From: Vibrio sinus
GTDB lineage: Bacteria; Pseudomonadota; Gammaproteobacteria; Enterobacterales; Vibrionaceae
Assembly (NCBI RefSeq): GCF_023634645.1
Contig: NZ_JAMKMR010000009.1
Span: 124,001 to 188,000, forward strand
DNA: 64,000 nucleotides
Direction of reading: 5' to 3'
Below, piece by piece: positions 18,556 through 27,478 of the stretch. Positions within the stretch are counted from its first letter, which is position 1; every line of letters starts with the position of its first letter. Below the pieces are notes generated by a model. It saw only the letters and a list, made by a program, of their open reading frames with translations. It was not told the origin of the DNA and did not search any database. The position numbers and the translations under genes are program-made.

Positions 18556-19098
18556 ATGAAACAAATCATCGATTTTATTCCCCTCATTGTCTTTTTCGTG
18601 TTGTACAAAATGTACAACATATACGTTGCAACTGGCGCTCTGATCGTCGCAACCGCCATTCAGATCTGCCTAACCTATGTTCTGTATAAAAAAATTGAGA
18701 AGATGCAACTCATCACCTTCGCAATGGTTGCCGTGTTTGGTGGAATGACCATTTTTCTTCACGATGACAACTTCATCAAATGGAAAGTGACGATAGTCTA
18801 TGCATTATTTGCCATATTCTTAGCGGCCAGCCATTTAATGGGTAAATCTGCAATAAAAAGCATGCTAGGTAACGAAATCAGCCTTCCAGAACAGGTTTGG
18901 GCAAGAATAAATTGGGCGTGGGTAGCTTTTTTTGTTGTCTGCGCTGTCGTCAATATCTACGTCGCTTTCGCAATGCCTCTGGATGTGTGGGTCAACTTTA
19001 AAGTTTTTGGTCTGCTCGTTGCTACACTTGCTTTCACTCTACTCACAGGCGTTTATATCTATAAACACTTACCGAAAAACGGTGAAACAGAAGAATAG
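18556..19098 (+). CDS. yciB: YciB/IspZ inner-membrane septation protein A
   Basis: A 180-residue integral membrane protein with five or six hydrophobic helices. YciB helps maintain cell envelope integrity and links elongation and division complexes in E. coli. The start at 18556 gives the family's typical beginning [14 protein letters not shown]; an in-frame ATG at 18541 would add five residues and neither has a clear ribosome site. The motif [16 protein letters not shown] is characteristic. It begins the yciB-yciA-yciI run that in enterobacteria also lies near trp. Confidence 0.92.
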   Translation: MKQIIDFIPLIVFFVLYKMYNIYVATGALIVATAIQICLTYVLYKKIEKMQLITFAMVAVFGGMTIFLHDDNFIKWKVTIVYALFAIFLAASHLMGKSAIKSMLGNEISLPEQVWARINWAWVAFFVVCAVVNIYVAFAMPLDVWVNFKVFGLLVATLAFTLLTGVYIYKHLPKNGETEE

Positions 19099-19157
19099 CC
19101 AAAATCCGTCGATTTTATTATTGTGGCGTACAACGCCACTTTTTAGGATGTCACTAA

Positions 19158-19574
19158 ATGAGTAAAGATAGCACTTCGCCTAAAGGGCAATTATTAATTA
19201 GAACTCTAGCAATGCCAGCGGATACCAATGCCAACGGCGATATTTTCGGTGGCTGGATAATGTCACAGCTCGACTTAGCTGGGGGTATCTTGGCCAAAGA
19301 GATATCCGGCGGACGAATCGTTACCGTTTCAGTTTCTAGTATCGCCTTTGAAAAGCCAGTTAAAGTTGGCGATGTGGTTTGCTGCTACGGTGAATGTACT
19401 CGCATTGGCAGAACCTCTATGTCTATCGACCTTGAACTGTGGGTAAAGCCAGTAAGAGAAGGCGTGGTTGGCGAACGCTTTGAGGTTTGTCGGGGCACAT
19501 TCAATTATGTCGCTATCGATGCAGATGGACGTCCAAAACCTGTTAAGCCAGAAGGGCACACTACACTGGCTTAA
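19158..19574 (+). CDS. yciA: Acyl-CoA thioesterase YciA
   Basis: A 138-residue hot-dog-fold thioesterase hydrolysing medium- and long-chain acyl-CoA. The family motif NANGDIFGGWIMSQLDLAGG carries the conserved Asp/Gly elements of the active site, followed by VTVSVSSIAFEKPVKVGD. It is cytoplasmic, with a GGATG ribosome site upstream. It lies 59 bp after yciB and shares its strand with yciI. Length matches the family. Confidence 0.94.
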   Translation: MSKDSTSPKGQLLIRTLAMPADTNANGDIFGGWIMSQLDLAGGILAKEISGGRIVTVSVSSIAFEKPVKVGDVVCCYGECTRIGRTSMSIDLELWVKPVREGVVGERFEVCRGTFNYVAIDADGRPKPVKPEGHTTLA

Positions 19575-19677
19575 TATTCAACTATTGATGGTTTCGTCGC
19601 AGTATTTGAAATCACGATTCATGATTAACCTTCACATCCTGGTCCTATGACCAGATGATACAAAAAGGAAAGTAAAT

Positions 19678-19974
19678 ATGTGGTACGTAATTTTCTCAAC
19701 AGACGTTAAAGACTCTTTAGAAAAAAGAATGGGCGTCAGAGAAAAGCATTTAGAGCGTCTACAAAAACTGCAAGACGAAGGTAGGTTGCTAACAGCTGGC
19801 CCAATGCCTGCTATCGATTCTGATAACCCGGGTGGAGCTGGTTTTACGGGCTCAACCGTTATTGCACAATTTGACTCCATCGTTGATGCGCAATCTTGGG
19901 CGGACGCAGACCCTTACATTAGTGCCGGTGTTTACGAAAACGTCATCGTAAAACCATTTAAGAAAGTTTTTTGA
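19678..19974 (+). CDS. yciI: YciI-family protein
   Basis: A 98-residue ferredoxin-like alpha+beta barrel of the YciI family, begun by [18 protein letters not shown]. The conserved R-x-x-H-x-x-R-L motif (REKHLERL) and [16 protein letters not shown] match E. coli YciI, whose reaction is unproven; relatives include chlorohydroquinone dehydrochlorinases. AAAAAGGAAAG precedes the start. The following lipoprotein gene begins one base after its stop, so the two are almost certainly co-translated. Confidence 0.92.
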   Translation: MWYVIFSTDVKDSLEKRMGVREKHLERLQKLQDEGRLLTAGPMPAIDSDNPGGAGFTGSTVIAQFDSIVDAQSWADADPYISAGVYENVIVKPFKKVF

Positions 19975-19975
19975 T

Positions 19976-20395
19976 ATGAAAAAGCGTATATTTTCCTTTG
20001 CTTTGATTGCCGCCTCCGTTTTAGCGCTCTCTGGATGTGCATCAAAATCAGAGCAGCAGCAACGTCAACTAGAGTTGATCGCAAGTAACCGTGCTGGCGT
20101 GCTTAGTGCAGAGCTCCCGTTAGAATATGGTCCACTCTCCATCATGAGAGCAAGTGCCAACGGAACCACCATAGAAATTATGATGGTGTACAACCAAGAT
20201 GGAAAAGGTGCTAAACCTTTCAAAGAAGTCATACATAATACCATCAACAGCTACTGCGTGACGCCTGAGATTACTCGCAACTTAGACGTTGGGATCACGT
20301 ATCGTATAAAAATGCGTAACAGTCGTGGACAGCTTATGGTTGACCAAATGATTACCAAAAAAACATGTGAAGAAGAATCGAGCAAAAGTGAATAA
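19976..20395 (+). CDS. AspS-type secretin pilotin lipoprotein (T2SS)
   Basis: A 139-residue lipoprotein with lipobox LSGC; Cys21 would be acylated. The mature part has SNRAGVLSAELPLEYGPLSIMRAS and two cysteines, C94 and C131, that could form the disulfide seen in GspS/AspS pilotins. Pilotins of this group bind the tail of the GspD/EpsD secretin and carry it to the outer membrane. The assignment rests on resemblance remembered from the Vibrio AspS family, not a search. It is one base after yciI, far from any type II secretion genes in the window. A strong terminator follows. Confidence 0.72.
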   Translation: MKKRIFSFALIAASVLALSGCASKSEQQQRQLELIASNRAGVLSAELPLEYGPLSIMRASANGTTIEIMMVYNQDGKGAKPFKEVIHNTINSYCVTPEITRNLDVGITYRIKMRNSRGQLMVDQMITKKTCEEESSKSE

Positions 20396-20434
20396 CGCTC
20401 TTTCTCTATAGAACATATCCTAACAATGATAACT

Positions 20435-20480
20435 AGAAATTTGTGAACTTAGATTGAGATCACAAATTTCTTTTTATTTT
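20435..20480 (+). terminator. Strong intrinsic terminator after the yciBAI-pilotin run
   Basis: A perfect 12-bp stem, AGAAATTTGTGA (20435-20446) with TCACAAATTTCT (20460-20471), is followed by TTTTTATTTT. Confidence 0.92.
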
Positions 20481-20665
20481 GCCCCACCATTAATTTCGAA
20501 TATTCCCCTCAATTTTATTTACAATTTAATCAATTAAACAACAATTAGACTATTTGCTCGAATTTGACGCCAATAGCCGAGTAAAAATCTGCTTTAGATC
20601 TCACTTGACTACTTATTCACCAAATTCTATGGTTTGATAACCACCTCGAAACGCGGAGAATCCTA

Positions 20666-20884
20666 ATGAAAAGGGCCAGTTCTAGTTATCGTCTTCAGCT
20701 CATCAAAGAGGTTGCGTCAAGAAAGCAGCAAAACTCTAATGATCCTATGGCAAACTACATTCACCAGCTATTATCAGAAAAAGCAGATCACAACGATAAT
20801 GTAGAACTCAATAATCGTTTCGCGGGCAATCATTTCGACGAAAATGCGGGCGGGTGGATCAGCGATATTTGGGGGCTCAAATAA
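20666..20884 (+). CDS. Hypothetical small protein
   Basis: A 72-residue soluble protein I do not recognise. Its reality is supported by a good ribosome site (GCGGAG about 9 nt before the ATG), by placement between a terminator and a convergent gene, and by normal codon use. The N-terminus is basic (MKRASSSYRLQLIKEVASRK), suggesting a helix; the C-terminus ends in the aromatic GGWISDIWGLK. There is no signal peptide or membrane segment. Confidence 0.65.
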   Translation: MKRASSSYRLQLIKEVASRKQQNSNDPMANYIHQLLSEKADHNDNVELNNRFAGNHFDENAGGWISDIWGLK

Positions 20885-20924
20885 CCAAGTTTAAAAGACA
20901 GCGTTTTCTAGCTAGGCTCACTAT

Positions 20925-21176
20925 CTAAAATAAAGTTTGTTGGATATCGTCATCTTTAGGCATCGATTGCTGGGCATCCGTCTTTTGTTTAGCCATTTTT
21001 CTACGGTACCGTTGGCGACAAAGCTTGATAACGTGTAACTGCTGTGCGGGGCTCATCTGCAGCCAATTAAATCTTTCTTCACGCTTTCTCATGCAGCCTT
21101 GGCAATAGCCTTTGTCATCTACCGTACAAATTCCAACACAAGGACTAGGTACGACAAAAAATTCTAGTTGTTCCAT
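20925..21176 (-). CDS. DUF1289 cysteine-rich protein
   Basis: An 83-residue protein of the DUF1289 family, with SPCVGICTVDDKGYCQGC giving four conserved cysteines (C-x3-C-x6-C-x2-C) that suggest a metal or iron-sulfur site, followed by the family's basic RxxxRF-W region. The function is unknown. The C-terminal 25 residues are polar and probably disordered. It is convergent with the small gene at 20666 and divergent from ynjB; a 15-bp dyad lies about 30 bp upstream. Confidence 0.88.
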   Translation of the reverse strand: MEQLEFFVVPSPCVGICTVDDKGYCQGCMRKREERFNWLQMSPAQQLHVIKLCRQRYRRKMAKQKTDAQQSMPKDDDIQQTLF

Positions 21177-21204
21177 TCTTAGCCCTCAATCTATACCATA
21201 TGTA

Positions 21205-21219
21205 TTAACGTTACGTTAA
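21205..21219. promoter_or_regulatory. Dyad TTAACG-TTA-CGTTAA
   Basis: A perfect 6+6 inverted repeat around a 3-bp centre, between the divergent DUF1289 and ynjB genes. It looks like a repressor operator, but I cannot name the regulator. Confidence 0.4.
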
Positions 21220-21429
21220 CTCAACAGACAATACAAATAATTAAGATACTCAAGCGCTCTTACATCATGATTCAGAGCTGTTTCGACGCCACTTTGTTAT
21301 GAGTATAATGCCACTACTCTCGCGTCCTCATATTGAGTAATATTGGAAGTTAACGGATTAAAAATAAACTGAAAGATTTCCTTATGTAGTAAGGTCTCCT
21401 TCTTGAACCGCATTTGTGATAGGAACACC

Positions 21430-22572
21430 ATGAAAAGGCTCTTCATTTTTCTCTCTATCTTGTTATTTTCTTTTACCGCCTCAAGTCAAGAAAAATGGCA
21501 AGATGTGATTAAGCAAGCCCAAGGGCAAACCGTTTACTTTAATGCTTGGGGAGGCAGTCAACAGGTAAACAACTATATTCAATGGGCAGCGCAGCAACTC
21601 AAAAAGAAATATGATATCAATCTAGTTCAAGTAAAAGTCAATGATACGGTAGACACGGTGTCTCGCTTGATCGCTGAAAAAGCGGCGGGCAAGAATAAAA
21701 ATGGCAGTATCGATTTGGTGTGGATAAACGGCAATAACTTTTACTCATTAAAATCGAATCATCTGCTCTACGGCCCATTTGTCGAGCGCTTACCAAACTG
21801 GAAGCTGGTCAATCACTCCTTACCCGTAACGGAAGATTTTTCCGTTCCAACCGACGGCTATGAAGCGCCGTGGGGAGTTGGACAATTGGTATTTCTGTAT
21901 GACTCAGTCCGATTGAAAAACCCACCGAAATCCTTTGCTGAGTTGTTGAGCTACGCGAAGGCATTTCCCGGTAGAGTGAGCTACCCTAAACCTCCTGAAT
22001 TTCATGGTTCCAGCTTCCTTGAAGCAGCTTTAGTTGAGCTGACACATAACGATCCATCACTTTACCAGCCGGTTTCGAAAGCCAGTTTCTCTGCGGCAAC
22101 CAAACCATTGTGGCAGTATTTGGATCAACTGCATCCCTATATGTGGCGCGGTGGGCGGCAGTTTCCTTCCGGCGCTAATCAAATGATTCAATTGCTAGAT
22201 GACGACCAACTGGATATCGCTATTGCTTTCAACCCAAATATCGTCCCAGCTATGCAAGCAGATGGGCGGCTCTCTGATACAGTCAAAGCCTACGCCATGA
22301 GCGATGGTGCACTGACCAATGTTAACTTTTTGGCCATACCATGGAATGCCTCAGCCAAAGCTGGCGCACTCGTCGCCATTAATTTCTTGATGAGCCCAGA
22401 AGCACAATCTAAAAAAGGGGATATCAAGGTTTGGGGGGCACCTGCTGTAATCAAACGCCAATACCTCACAGGTCCAGCTAAGCAAGACAAATTGTTCAAA
22501 TCCATCAGCCAGCCAGCGCAAAGCTGGCAGTCTGCATTAGAAGTCGCATGGCAAAAGCGTTATGGGTTTTAG
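21430..22572 (+). CDS. ynjB: YnjB-like periplasmic solute-binding protein
   Basis: A 380-residue ABC-transporter binding protein with a signal peptide (MKRLFIFLSILLFSFTASS) cleaved near residue 22. The start at 21430 has AGGA just upstream and gives a clean signal peptide, unlike the slightly longer alternative. The motif VYFNAWGGSQQVNNYIQW is characteristic of YnjB; the substrate is not established, though the fold resembles thiamine- and iron-binding proteins. Its stop overlaps the start of the permease by 11 bp. With ynjC and ynjD it makes a complete importer. Confidence 0.88.
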   Translation: MKRLFIFLSILLFSFTASSQEKWQDVIKQAQGQTVYFNAWGGSQQVNNYIQWAAQQLKKKYDINLVQVKVNDTVDTVSRLIAEKAAGKNKNGSIDLVWINGNNFYSLKSNHLLYGPFVERLPNWKLVNHSLPVTEDFSVPTDGYEAPWGVGQLVFLYDSVRLKNPPKSFAELLSYAKAFPGRVSYPKPPEFHGSSFLEAALVELTHNDPSLYQPVSKASFSAATKPLWQYLDQLHPYMWRGGRQFPSGANQMIQLLDDDQLDIAIAFNPNIVPAMQADGRLSDTVKAYAMSDGALTNVNFLAIPWNASAKAGALVAINFLMSPEAQSKKGDIKVWGAPAVIKRQYLTGPAKQDKLFKSISQPAQSWQSALEVAWQKRYGF

Positions 22573-24316
22573 GGTTGGTCAACCGAATCAGCGCCGTAGT
22601 GTGCTGTTTCGGGTCTCTTATCTTATCGTTGTTGTCGTATGCGTATTACCCTTACTACCAGGGCTGTTAGGCGTTATCGTAGCCTCTTTGGGGTATATTC
22701 CTCCTTTGGGGCTTCACCACTTTAGCCTGACTGGCTTTTCACAGGTAATGCAATGGAAGGGAGTTGAACGCTCGATCGGGTTAACTGTAGCGACGTCTAT
22801 AGCTAGCACTTATTTAGCGGTATTATTTTGCTTCGCCATTTTGCAAAGCCTTTTCCATCGCCCTATTTGGAAGAAAATTGAAACGCTCATTTCTCCATTA
22901 TTAGCCATGCCACATGTCGCATTTGCTATTGGCTTTGCATTTTTATTCTCGCCATCTGGGCTGTTTTTTCGCTTGTTGCACCAACTCTTTGGTGTGAAGT
23001 TGGTTGATTCCTATTACTTTAGTTTGGTGCAAGACCCATATGCGATAGGATTAACTTTGGTTTTAGCACTCAAAGAAACCCCTTTTTTGCTGTTGATGAG
23101 CCTGCCTATTATTCAACAACTGAACATTGACAAGCTCAGCCAAGTCAGTACCTCTCTTGGTTATTCACCCAAACAATTTTGGTGGAAAGTGATACTACCA
23201 CAATGGCTGCCCAGACTGCGCTTCCCATTATTTGCCGTACTGGCCTACGGTGTTTCCGTGGTCGATATCAGCGTTATTATGGGGCCTAACCGCCCTTCAA
23301 CATTCTCGGTCTTAATCTGGCAGTGGTTTAATGAAGCCGATTTAAGCCTGATGCCGAGGGCTGCCGCAGGTGCGACAATTATTTTTGCCTTAACACTGGC
23401 AATGATGGGTTTAACGATTCTCATTGAGAAAGTGATCAGCACAAGTTATAAAAGCTGGCAATTCTCCGGACGATACGGCTTAAGGTTACCTGGGAAATCG
23501 ATACTATCTACGCTTATGTTGCTTTCGATCGTACTATTTCCAATCATGTTAATTTGGAGTGTGGCACAACGATGGCGATTCCCCGATTTGCTACCAATGC
23601 ACTATAGCCTGCGTTTTTGGCATGAGGAATGGAATAATGTTTGGCCGTCACTAAGTAATAGCGTCTCATTAGCGATAATTAGCGCCACTTGTGCATTAAT
23701 ACTTGCCATCATTGCGCAAGAATATCGCCTTCGCTATAAGCTCCGTATCCCCAGTTATGTCATTGTACTACCGATTTTAATTCCACAATTGTCGGTACTC
23801 TTTGGCATTCAGATCGGCACACTATTTATCGCTAGCGATCAATTCTATGCATGGGTGCTATGGTCGCATACGTTCTATGCTTTCCCCTATCTATACCTTG
23901 CCCTTGATGGTCCATGGAAAAGCTACGACAACCACTACACTCACACAGGGCTTAGCTTGGGGAAATCGCCCATTCAGGTATTTACTCAAGTCAAATTCCC
24001 AATTTTACGCACCTCTATTTTTTATGCATGGGCAGTTGGAGCAAGTGTTAGCTTAGCGCAATACCTACCCACTCTCATGTTGGGAAGCGGACGAATTGTC
24101 ACTATAACGACACAAGCGGTAACATTGACCAGTGGATTTGATCGACGTGTCACCGCAATATTCGCTCTATGGCAAGCACTTTTGCCTTTTATATTCTTTA
24201 CGATTGTCATTTTATTAGGGAAAGCTAAACGCCCTTCCCTCACTAAATCAAGCAAGGAATTCCACCGCCATGACGCTATACATAGAAAGCCTAACCGTAA
24301 ACACTCGGTTAGGTGA
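22562..24316 (+). CDS. ynjC: YnjC-like ABC permease (fused two-domain)
   Basis: A 584-residue inner-membrane permease with about twelve helices in two tandem binding-protein-dependent permease domains (about 60-285 and 345-555), as in ThiP and YnjC. One polypeptide can therefore form the whole translocation pore. EAA-type loops are represented by STSLGYSPKQFWWKVILPQW in the first half and by LSLGKSPIQVFTQVKFP in the second. It overlaps ynjB by 11 bp and ynjD by 47 bp. The basic C-terminal tail (residues after about 565) encoded in the overlap may be unimportant. Confidence 0.88.
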   Translation: MGFRVGQPNQRRSVLFRVSYLIVVVVCVLPLLPGLLGVIVASLGYIPPLGLHHFSLTGFSQVMQWKGVERSIGLTVATSIASTYLAVLFCFAILQSLFHRPIWKKIETLISPLLAMPHVAFAIGFAFLFSPSGLFFRLLHQLFGVKLVDSYYFSLVQDPYAIGLTLVLALKETPFLLLMSLPIIQQLNIDKLSQVSTSLGYSPKQFWWKVILPQWLPRLRFPLFAVLAYGVSVVDISVIMGPNRPSTFSVLIWQWFNEADLSLMPRAAAGATIIFALTLAMMGLTILIEKVISTSYKSWQFSGRYGLRLPGKSILSTLMLLSIVLFPIMLIWSVAQRWRFPDLLPMHYSLRFWHEEWNNVWPSLSNSVSLAIISATCALILAIIAQEYRLRYKLRIPSYVIVLPILIPQLSVLFGIQIGTLFIASDQFYAWVLWSHTFYAFPYLYLALDGPWKSYDNHYTHTGLSLGKSPIQVFTQVKFPILRTSIFYAWAVGASVSLAQYLPTLMLGSGRIVTITTQAVTLTSGFDRRVTAIFALWQALLPFIFFTIVILLGKAKRPSLTKSSKEFHRHDAIHRKPNRKHSVR

Positions 24317-24908
24317 AGCCTTGTTTTCCAATTTCAATCTCGAGGTACAGTGCGGAGAAATCGCAACCTTGATGGGCCCTAGTGGCTGTGGCAAATCAAC
24401 CTTGTTGAGTTTGATCGCGGGACACTTAAATGAGGACTTTACCTTTTCTGGCAGCCTAAAATTACAAAATGAAGAGATAACAACATTACCTCCTCACCAA
24501 CGTGGCGTCGGGATTTTGTTTCAAGACGATTTACTGTTTCCGCACCTTACGGTGTGGCAAAACCTGGCGTTTGCCTTACCTAACCAAATTAAAAAAGTTC
24601 AGCGCAAAGAAATGGCTTATGATGCACTATCCAGTATTAAACTCGCATCGCTTGCGGACTCTTACCCCGATCAAATTTCAGGAGGACAAAGAGCAAGAAT
24701 TAGCTTAACACGAATGCTGCTGGCTAAGCCTAAGCTCGCTCTATTGGATGAACCATTTAGCAAGTTGGATCGAGATATTCGAAAAGAGTTCCGAGAATGG
24801 GTGGTCGAGCAGCTGCACTCAGCCAACATACCCGCTATTTTAGTCACCCACGACATTGAAGATAAACCTTCTCAAGGACAAATATTATCATGGCCATGGA
24901 GTCGCTAG
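24270..24908 (+). CDS. ynjD: YnjD-like ABC ATPase
   Basis: A 212-residue ATPase for the YnjBC importer. Walker A is GPSGCGKST, the Q-loop GILFQDDLLFP, the signature ISGGQRARISLTRM, Walker B LALLDEPFSKLD and the H-loop VTHD. It begins 47 bp inside the end of ynjC, so expression is coupled. There is no C-terminal regulatory domain, as in YnjD. The next gene, ynjF, starts at the very next base. Confidence 0.9.
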   Translation: MTLYIESLTVNTRLGEALFSNFNLEVQCGEIATLMGPSGCGKSTLLSLIAGHLNEDFTFSGSLKLQNEEITTLPPHQRGVGILFQDDLLFPHLTVWQNLAFALPNQIKKVQRKEMAYDALSSIKLASLADSYPDQISGGQRARISLTRMLLAKPKLALLDEPFSKLDRDIRKEFREWVVEQLHSANIPAILVTHDIEDKPSQGQILSWPWSR

Positions 24909-25526
24909 ATGCTTGATAAATATAGTACTAATATTGTTCGCAGGCCACTGTCCCTCATCGCTAACGTCGCCGACAAATTGGGCCTGAAAGCAAACCACAT
25001 CAGTGTTATTGGATTTTGTTTAGGGTGTTGCGCGTTCCCTGCTATCGTTTTCGGATATTTGAATATCGCTCTGATATTTATCCTTCTTAACAGGATTTTT
25101 GATGGACTTGATGGCGCACTGGCAAGAAGACACGGTACAACCGATGCTGGTGGTTTTCTGGATATCAGTTTGGATTTTCTTTTTTATTCACTGATCCCGT
25201 TTGCCTTTATTGTCGCAAACCCTATCGAAAACGCTATCGCTGGGAGCTTTCTTCTCTTCTCTTTTGTTGGCACAGGCAGCAGCTTTTTGGCCTTTGCTGT
25301 GATGGCAGGAAAAAGAGGCATTGAAAACCCAACCTATCGAAACAAGTCACTTTACTATATGAGTGGGCTTACGGAAGGCACTGAAACCATTGCCTGTTTT
25401 ATCGCTTTTTGTATCTGGCCTCAGTACTTTAGTATTATCGCCGTTGTGTTTGGTATAGCTTGTTGGTTTACAACCGTCACTAGAATACATTCTGGTTTCC
25501 ATACTTTGAATGGTCAAAGTGCCTAA
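24909..25526 (+). CDS. ynjF: YnjF-like CDP-alcohol phosphatidyltransferase
   Basis: A 205-residue membrane enzyme with the CDP-alcohol transferase signature spread through DGLDGALARRHG and FLDISLDF (D-x2-D-G-x2-A-R-x8-G-x3-D-x3-D), whose Asp residues bind two metal ions. The family moves a phosphoalcohol from CDP-alcohol to an acceptor in phospholipid synthesis; the acceptor here is unknown. About six hydrophobic helices are visible. It directly abuts ynjD as in the E. coli ynj cluster, but the rhodanese gene ynjE that separates them there is missing. Confidence 0.87.
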   Translation: MLDKYSTNIVRRPLSLIANVADKLGLKANHISVIGFCLGCCAFPAIVFGYLNIALIFILLNRIFDGLDGALARRHGTTDAGGFLDISLDFLFYSLIPFAFIVANPIENAIAGSFLLFSFVGTGSSFLAFAVMAGKRGIENPTYRNKSLYYMSGLTEGTETIACFIAFCIWPQYFSIIAVVFGIACWFTTVTRIHSGFHTLNGQSA

Positions 25527-25614
25527 TGACATTCCGTGAATGACATTAAAAAATGGAACTTGGCTCATGTTCCATGGGCATTTGACAGCCAACTTTCCAG
25601 AGTTATACCCCCAC

Positions 25615-26106
25615 TTAACCGGGTTGAACAGGTCGCTCCAAATAAGTGGAAAGCACAATATAGGTTCGGGTAGCTTCTACGCCTGAGATCTTAAACAGGT
25701 CCGACAACAATGTCTCCAGAGTTCGTGTGTTCTCGGTTCGTATCTTCAGTAACATAGAAGTATCACCTGCGACGGAGTGAATCTCTTCGACTTCATGATG
25801 AGACGAAATCGCCATAAGATCTGGCGTCATTCCCCAGCCTTTGGTATCAATGTGTACAAAGGAAAGGAGTGGCTTTTTGACTGAATCGGGATCGATCAAT
25901 GCTGCGGTTTTTCTTATCACACCAGAACGTCGCATTCTTTTTACCCGCTCATGCGCAGCCGGTGCGGACAACGCTGCACGCTCGCCAAGCTCAGCATAGC
26001 TTACCGTCGCATCGTCAACCAACACACCTAATAATCTTCGGTCAGTCGCATCGAGAGCACGCTCTGTCGGAGTGCTTTGCTTAACCTCATCTGTTTTTCT
26101 TTTCAT
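25615..26106 (-). CDS. Lrp/AsnC-family transcriptional regulator
   Basis: A 163-residue regulator. The N-terminal winged helix (about 18-75) includes LDATDRRLLGVLVDDATVSY, with AELGERAALSAPAAHERVKRM as recognition region. The C-terminal RAM/AsnC_trans_reg domain (about 85-155) carries the family's VAGDTSMLLKIRTENTRTLE. It is divergent from the MFS gene with 94 bp between them, which suggests it controls that exporter, probably in response to an amino acid. The effector is unknown. Confidence 0.9.
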   Translation of the reverse strand: MKRKTDEVKQSTPTERALDATDRRLLGVLVDDATVSYAELGERAALSAPAAHERVKRMRRSGVIRKTAALIDPDSVKKPLLSFVHIDTKGWGMTPDLMAISSHHEVEEIHSVAGDTSMLLKIRTENTRTLETLLSDLFKISGVEATRTYIVLSTYLERPVQPG

Positions 26107-26200
26107 CTGAACTTCTCACCTATTTAAACGAATTAAATTTGTGTAATTATGGTTTTTAACGAATCTAATTCAGACTAATTGAGTCAGATAGGAAAAAGCA

Positions 26201-27418
26201 ATGATGAATGATAAACAATTAGAATTGCAGCAAGCTAATAGGCCCTCCATTCCTACCGCGGCTTATATACTCACATTATGTGTAGGGGTGATAGGCTCAA
26301 ACTCGCTTGTGCTTGGCCCGATAGCACCTGAAGTGGCCCAAACATTACACGCCAGTATTGCCCAAGTGATGTTTGCATCTTCTGCGTTTGGGCTTGGGAC
26401 TGCTGCCAGTGCCTTGCTTCTCGCCCATCATATCGATCGCCTGGGTGCCTACCAAGCACTCAAGTTGAGTTTGCTAGTCCTACTTGTCGGGCTTTTGTTA
26501 AGCGCGCTATCATCTAACATCGCAGTACTGATATTCGCACAATTGGTCGTTGGCCTCGCCTCTGGCATTGCCTTACCATCTATCTATTCAATGGCGATTT
26601 CCGTTGCGCCAATGGGTAGCGAGAGTAAAACTCTCAGTATTGTCTTGACGGGCTGGACACTGAGTATGATCGCTGGCGTATCCTTGTCGGTGGTAATATC
26701 GGAACAGTTGGGTTGGAGAGCCGTCTATGGGGCGATCACAATATTGTCCATGTTTGCTTGGTATGTTCTGAATAGAATGCGTATTAGCGACAGTCCAATT
26801 TCTCATTCTACCCCTCCTCCCATTTCAGTGTTGCATCTGAAAGGTATCAAGTCACTTCTCATTTGTTGTTGGGCATTTATGGCAGCATTTTATGGCATGT
26901 ATGGAATTTTAGGGGACTATTTGCACCATGGACTCAAACTTCCAATCATCGCCAATAGCTTGATTGCCTTGTTCTACGGAGTGGGGTTTGGTGCGGCAGT
27001 GCTGCTCGATGGGCTACGTTCACGCGTCAGCACAAAGAAATTGCTACCAATAACCTTAGTTGTTATCGCATTAGTTTACTTAGTTGTATCCTTGAGTGGC
27101 AAAAGCTTAGGCATGATATACACCATCTTGTTTGTTCTTGGAGTCGCAAACCATTTCGCTGTTAATCTACTAATCACACGTTTAACTGCAATCAAGCCTG
27201 ATAAAAAAGGCAGTATTATGGGATTATATAGCGCTGTCACCTATTTTGGCGTCTTTACAGGAACCAGCATTTTCGGCTTAGCCTATAGCCAGTATGGTTT
27301 TGCTTTCGCGGCTCTGGTTGCCATGGCATTCACATTGTTCTCAGCTCTTGCCTGCTGCAAAGGCTTTTATAAAGCTCAGTGCACTCGCAGCTCCATATTT
27401 GCCAAGCAACGCCACTAG
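26201..27418 (+). CDS. MFS transporter
   Basis: A 405-residue, twelve-helix major facilitator protein of the drug:H+ antiporter/YbcL-like type. The loop 2-3 motif appears as LLAHHIDRLGAYQALKLS, and helix 5 has GWTLSMIAGVSLSVVI. The substrate cannot be told from the sequence. It starts ATGATG with AGGAAAAAGCA upstream. The divergent Lrp-type regulator 94 bp away hints at amino-acid-responsive export. A long hairpin follows the gene. Confidence 0.85.
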   Translation: MMNDKQLELQQANRPSIPTAAYILTLCVGVIGSNSLVLGPIAPEVAQTLHASIAQVMFASSAFGLGTAASALLLAHHIDRLGAYQALKLSLLVLLVGLLLSALSSNIAVLIFAQLVVGLASGIALPSIYSMAISVAPMGSESKTLSIVLTGWTLSMIAGVSLSVVISEQLGWRAVYGAITILSMFAWYVLNRMRISDSPISHSTPPPISVLHLKGIKSLLICCWAFMAAFYGMYGILGDYLHHGLKLPIIANSLIALFYGVGFGAAVLLDGLRSRVSTKKLLPITLVVIALVYLVVSLSGKSLGMIYTILFVLGVANHFAVNLLITRLTAIKPDKKGSIMGLYSAVTYFGVFTGTSIFGLAYSQYGFAFAALVAMAFTLFSALACCKGFYKAQCTRSSIFAKQRH

Positions 27419-27426
27419 GGCGTGAA

Positions 27427-27467
27427 TGATGCAAATGGGCAACCAATATGGTCGCCCATTTGCATCA
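27427..27467. repeat. 14-bp inverted repeat between convergent genes
   Basis: TGATGCAAATGGGC (27427-27440) is perfectly complementary to GCCCATTTGCATCA (27454-27467). It sits between the convergent MFS and CoA-transferase genes. Neither side has a T-run, so it is a hairpin of uncertain terminator strength. Confidence 0.75.
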
Positions 27468-27478
27468 ATTATCGTCTG

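Noticed and set aside
25553..25575. ATGGAAC/GTTCCAT hairpin between ynjF and the AsnC gene
   Set aside because: Only 7 bp with no T-run on either strand; not enough to call a terminator.
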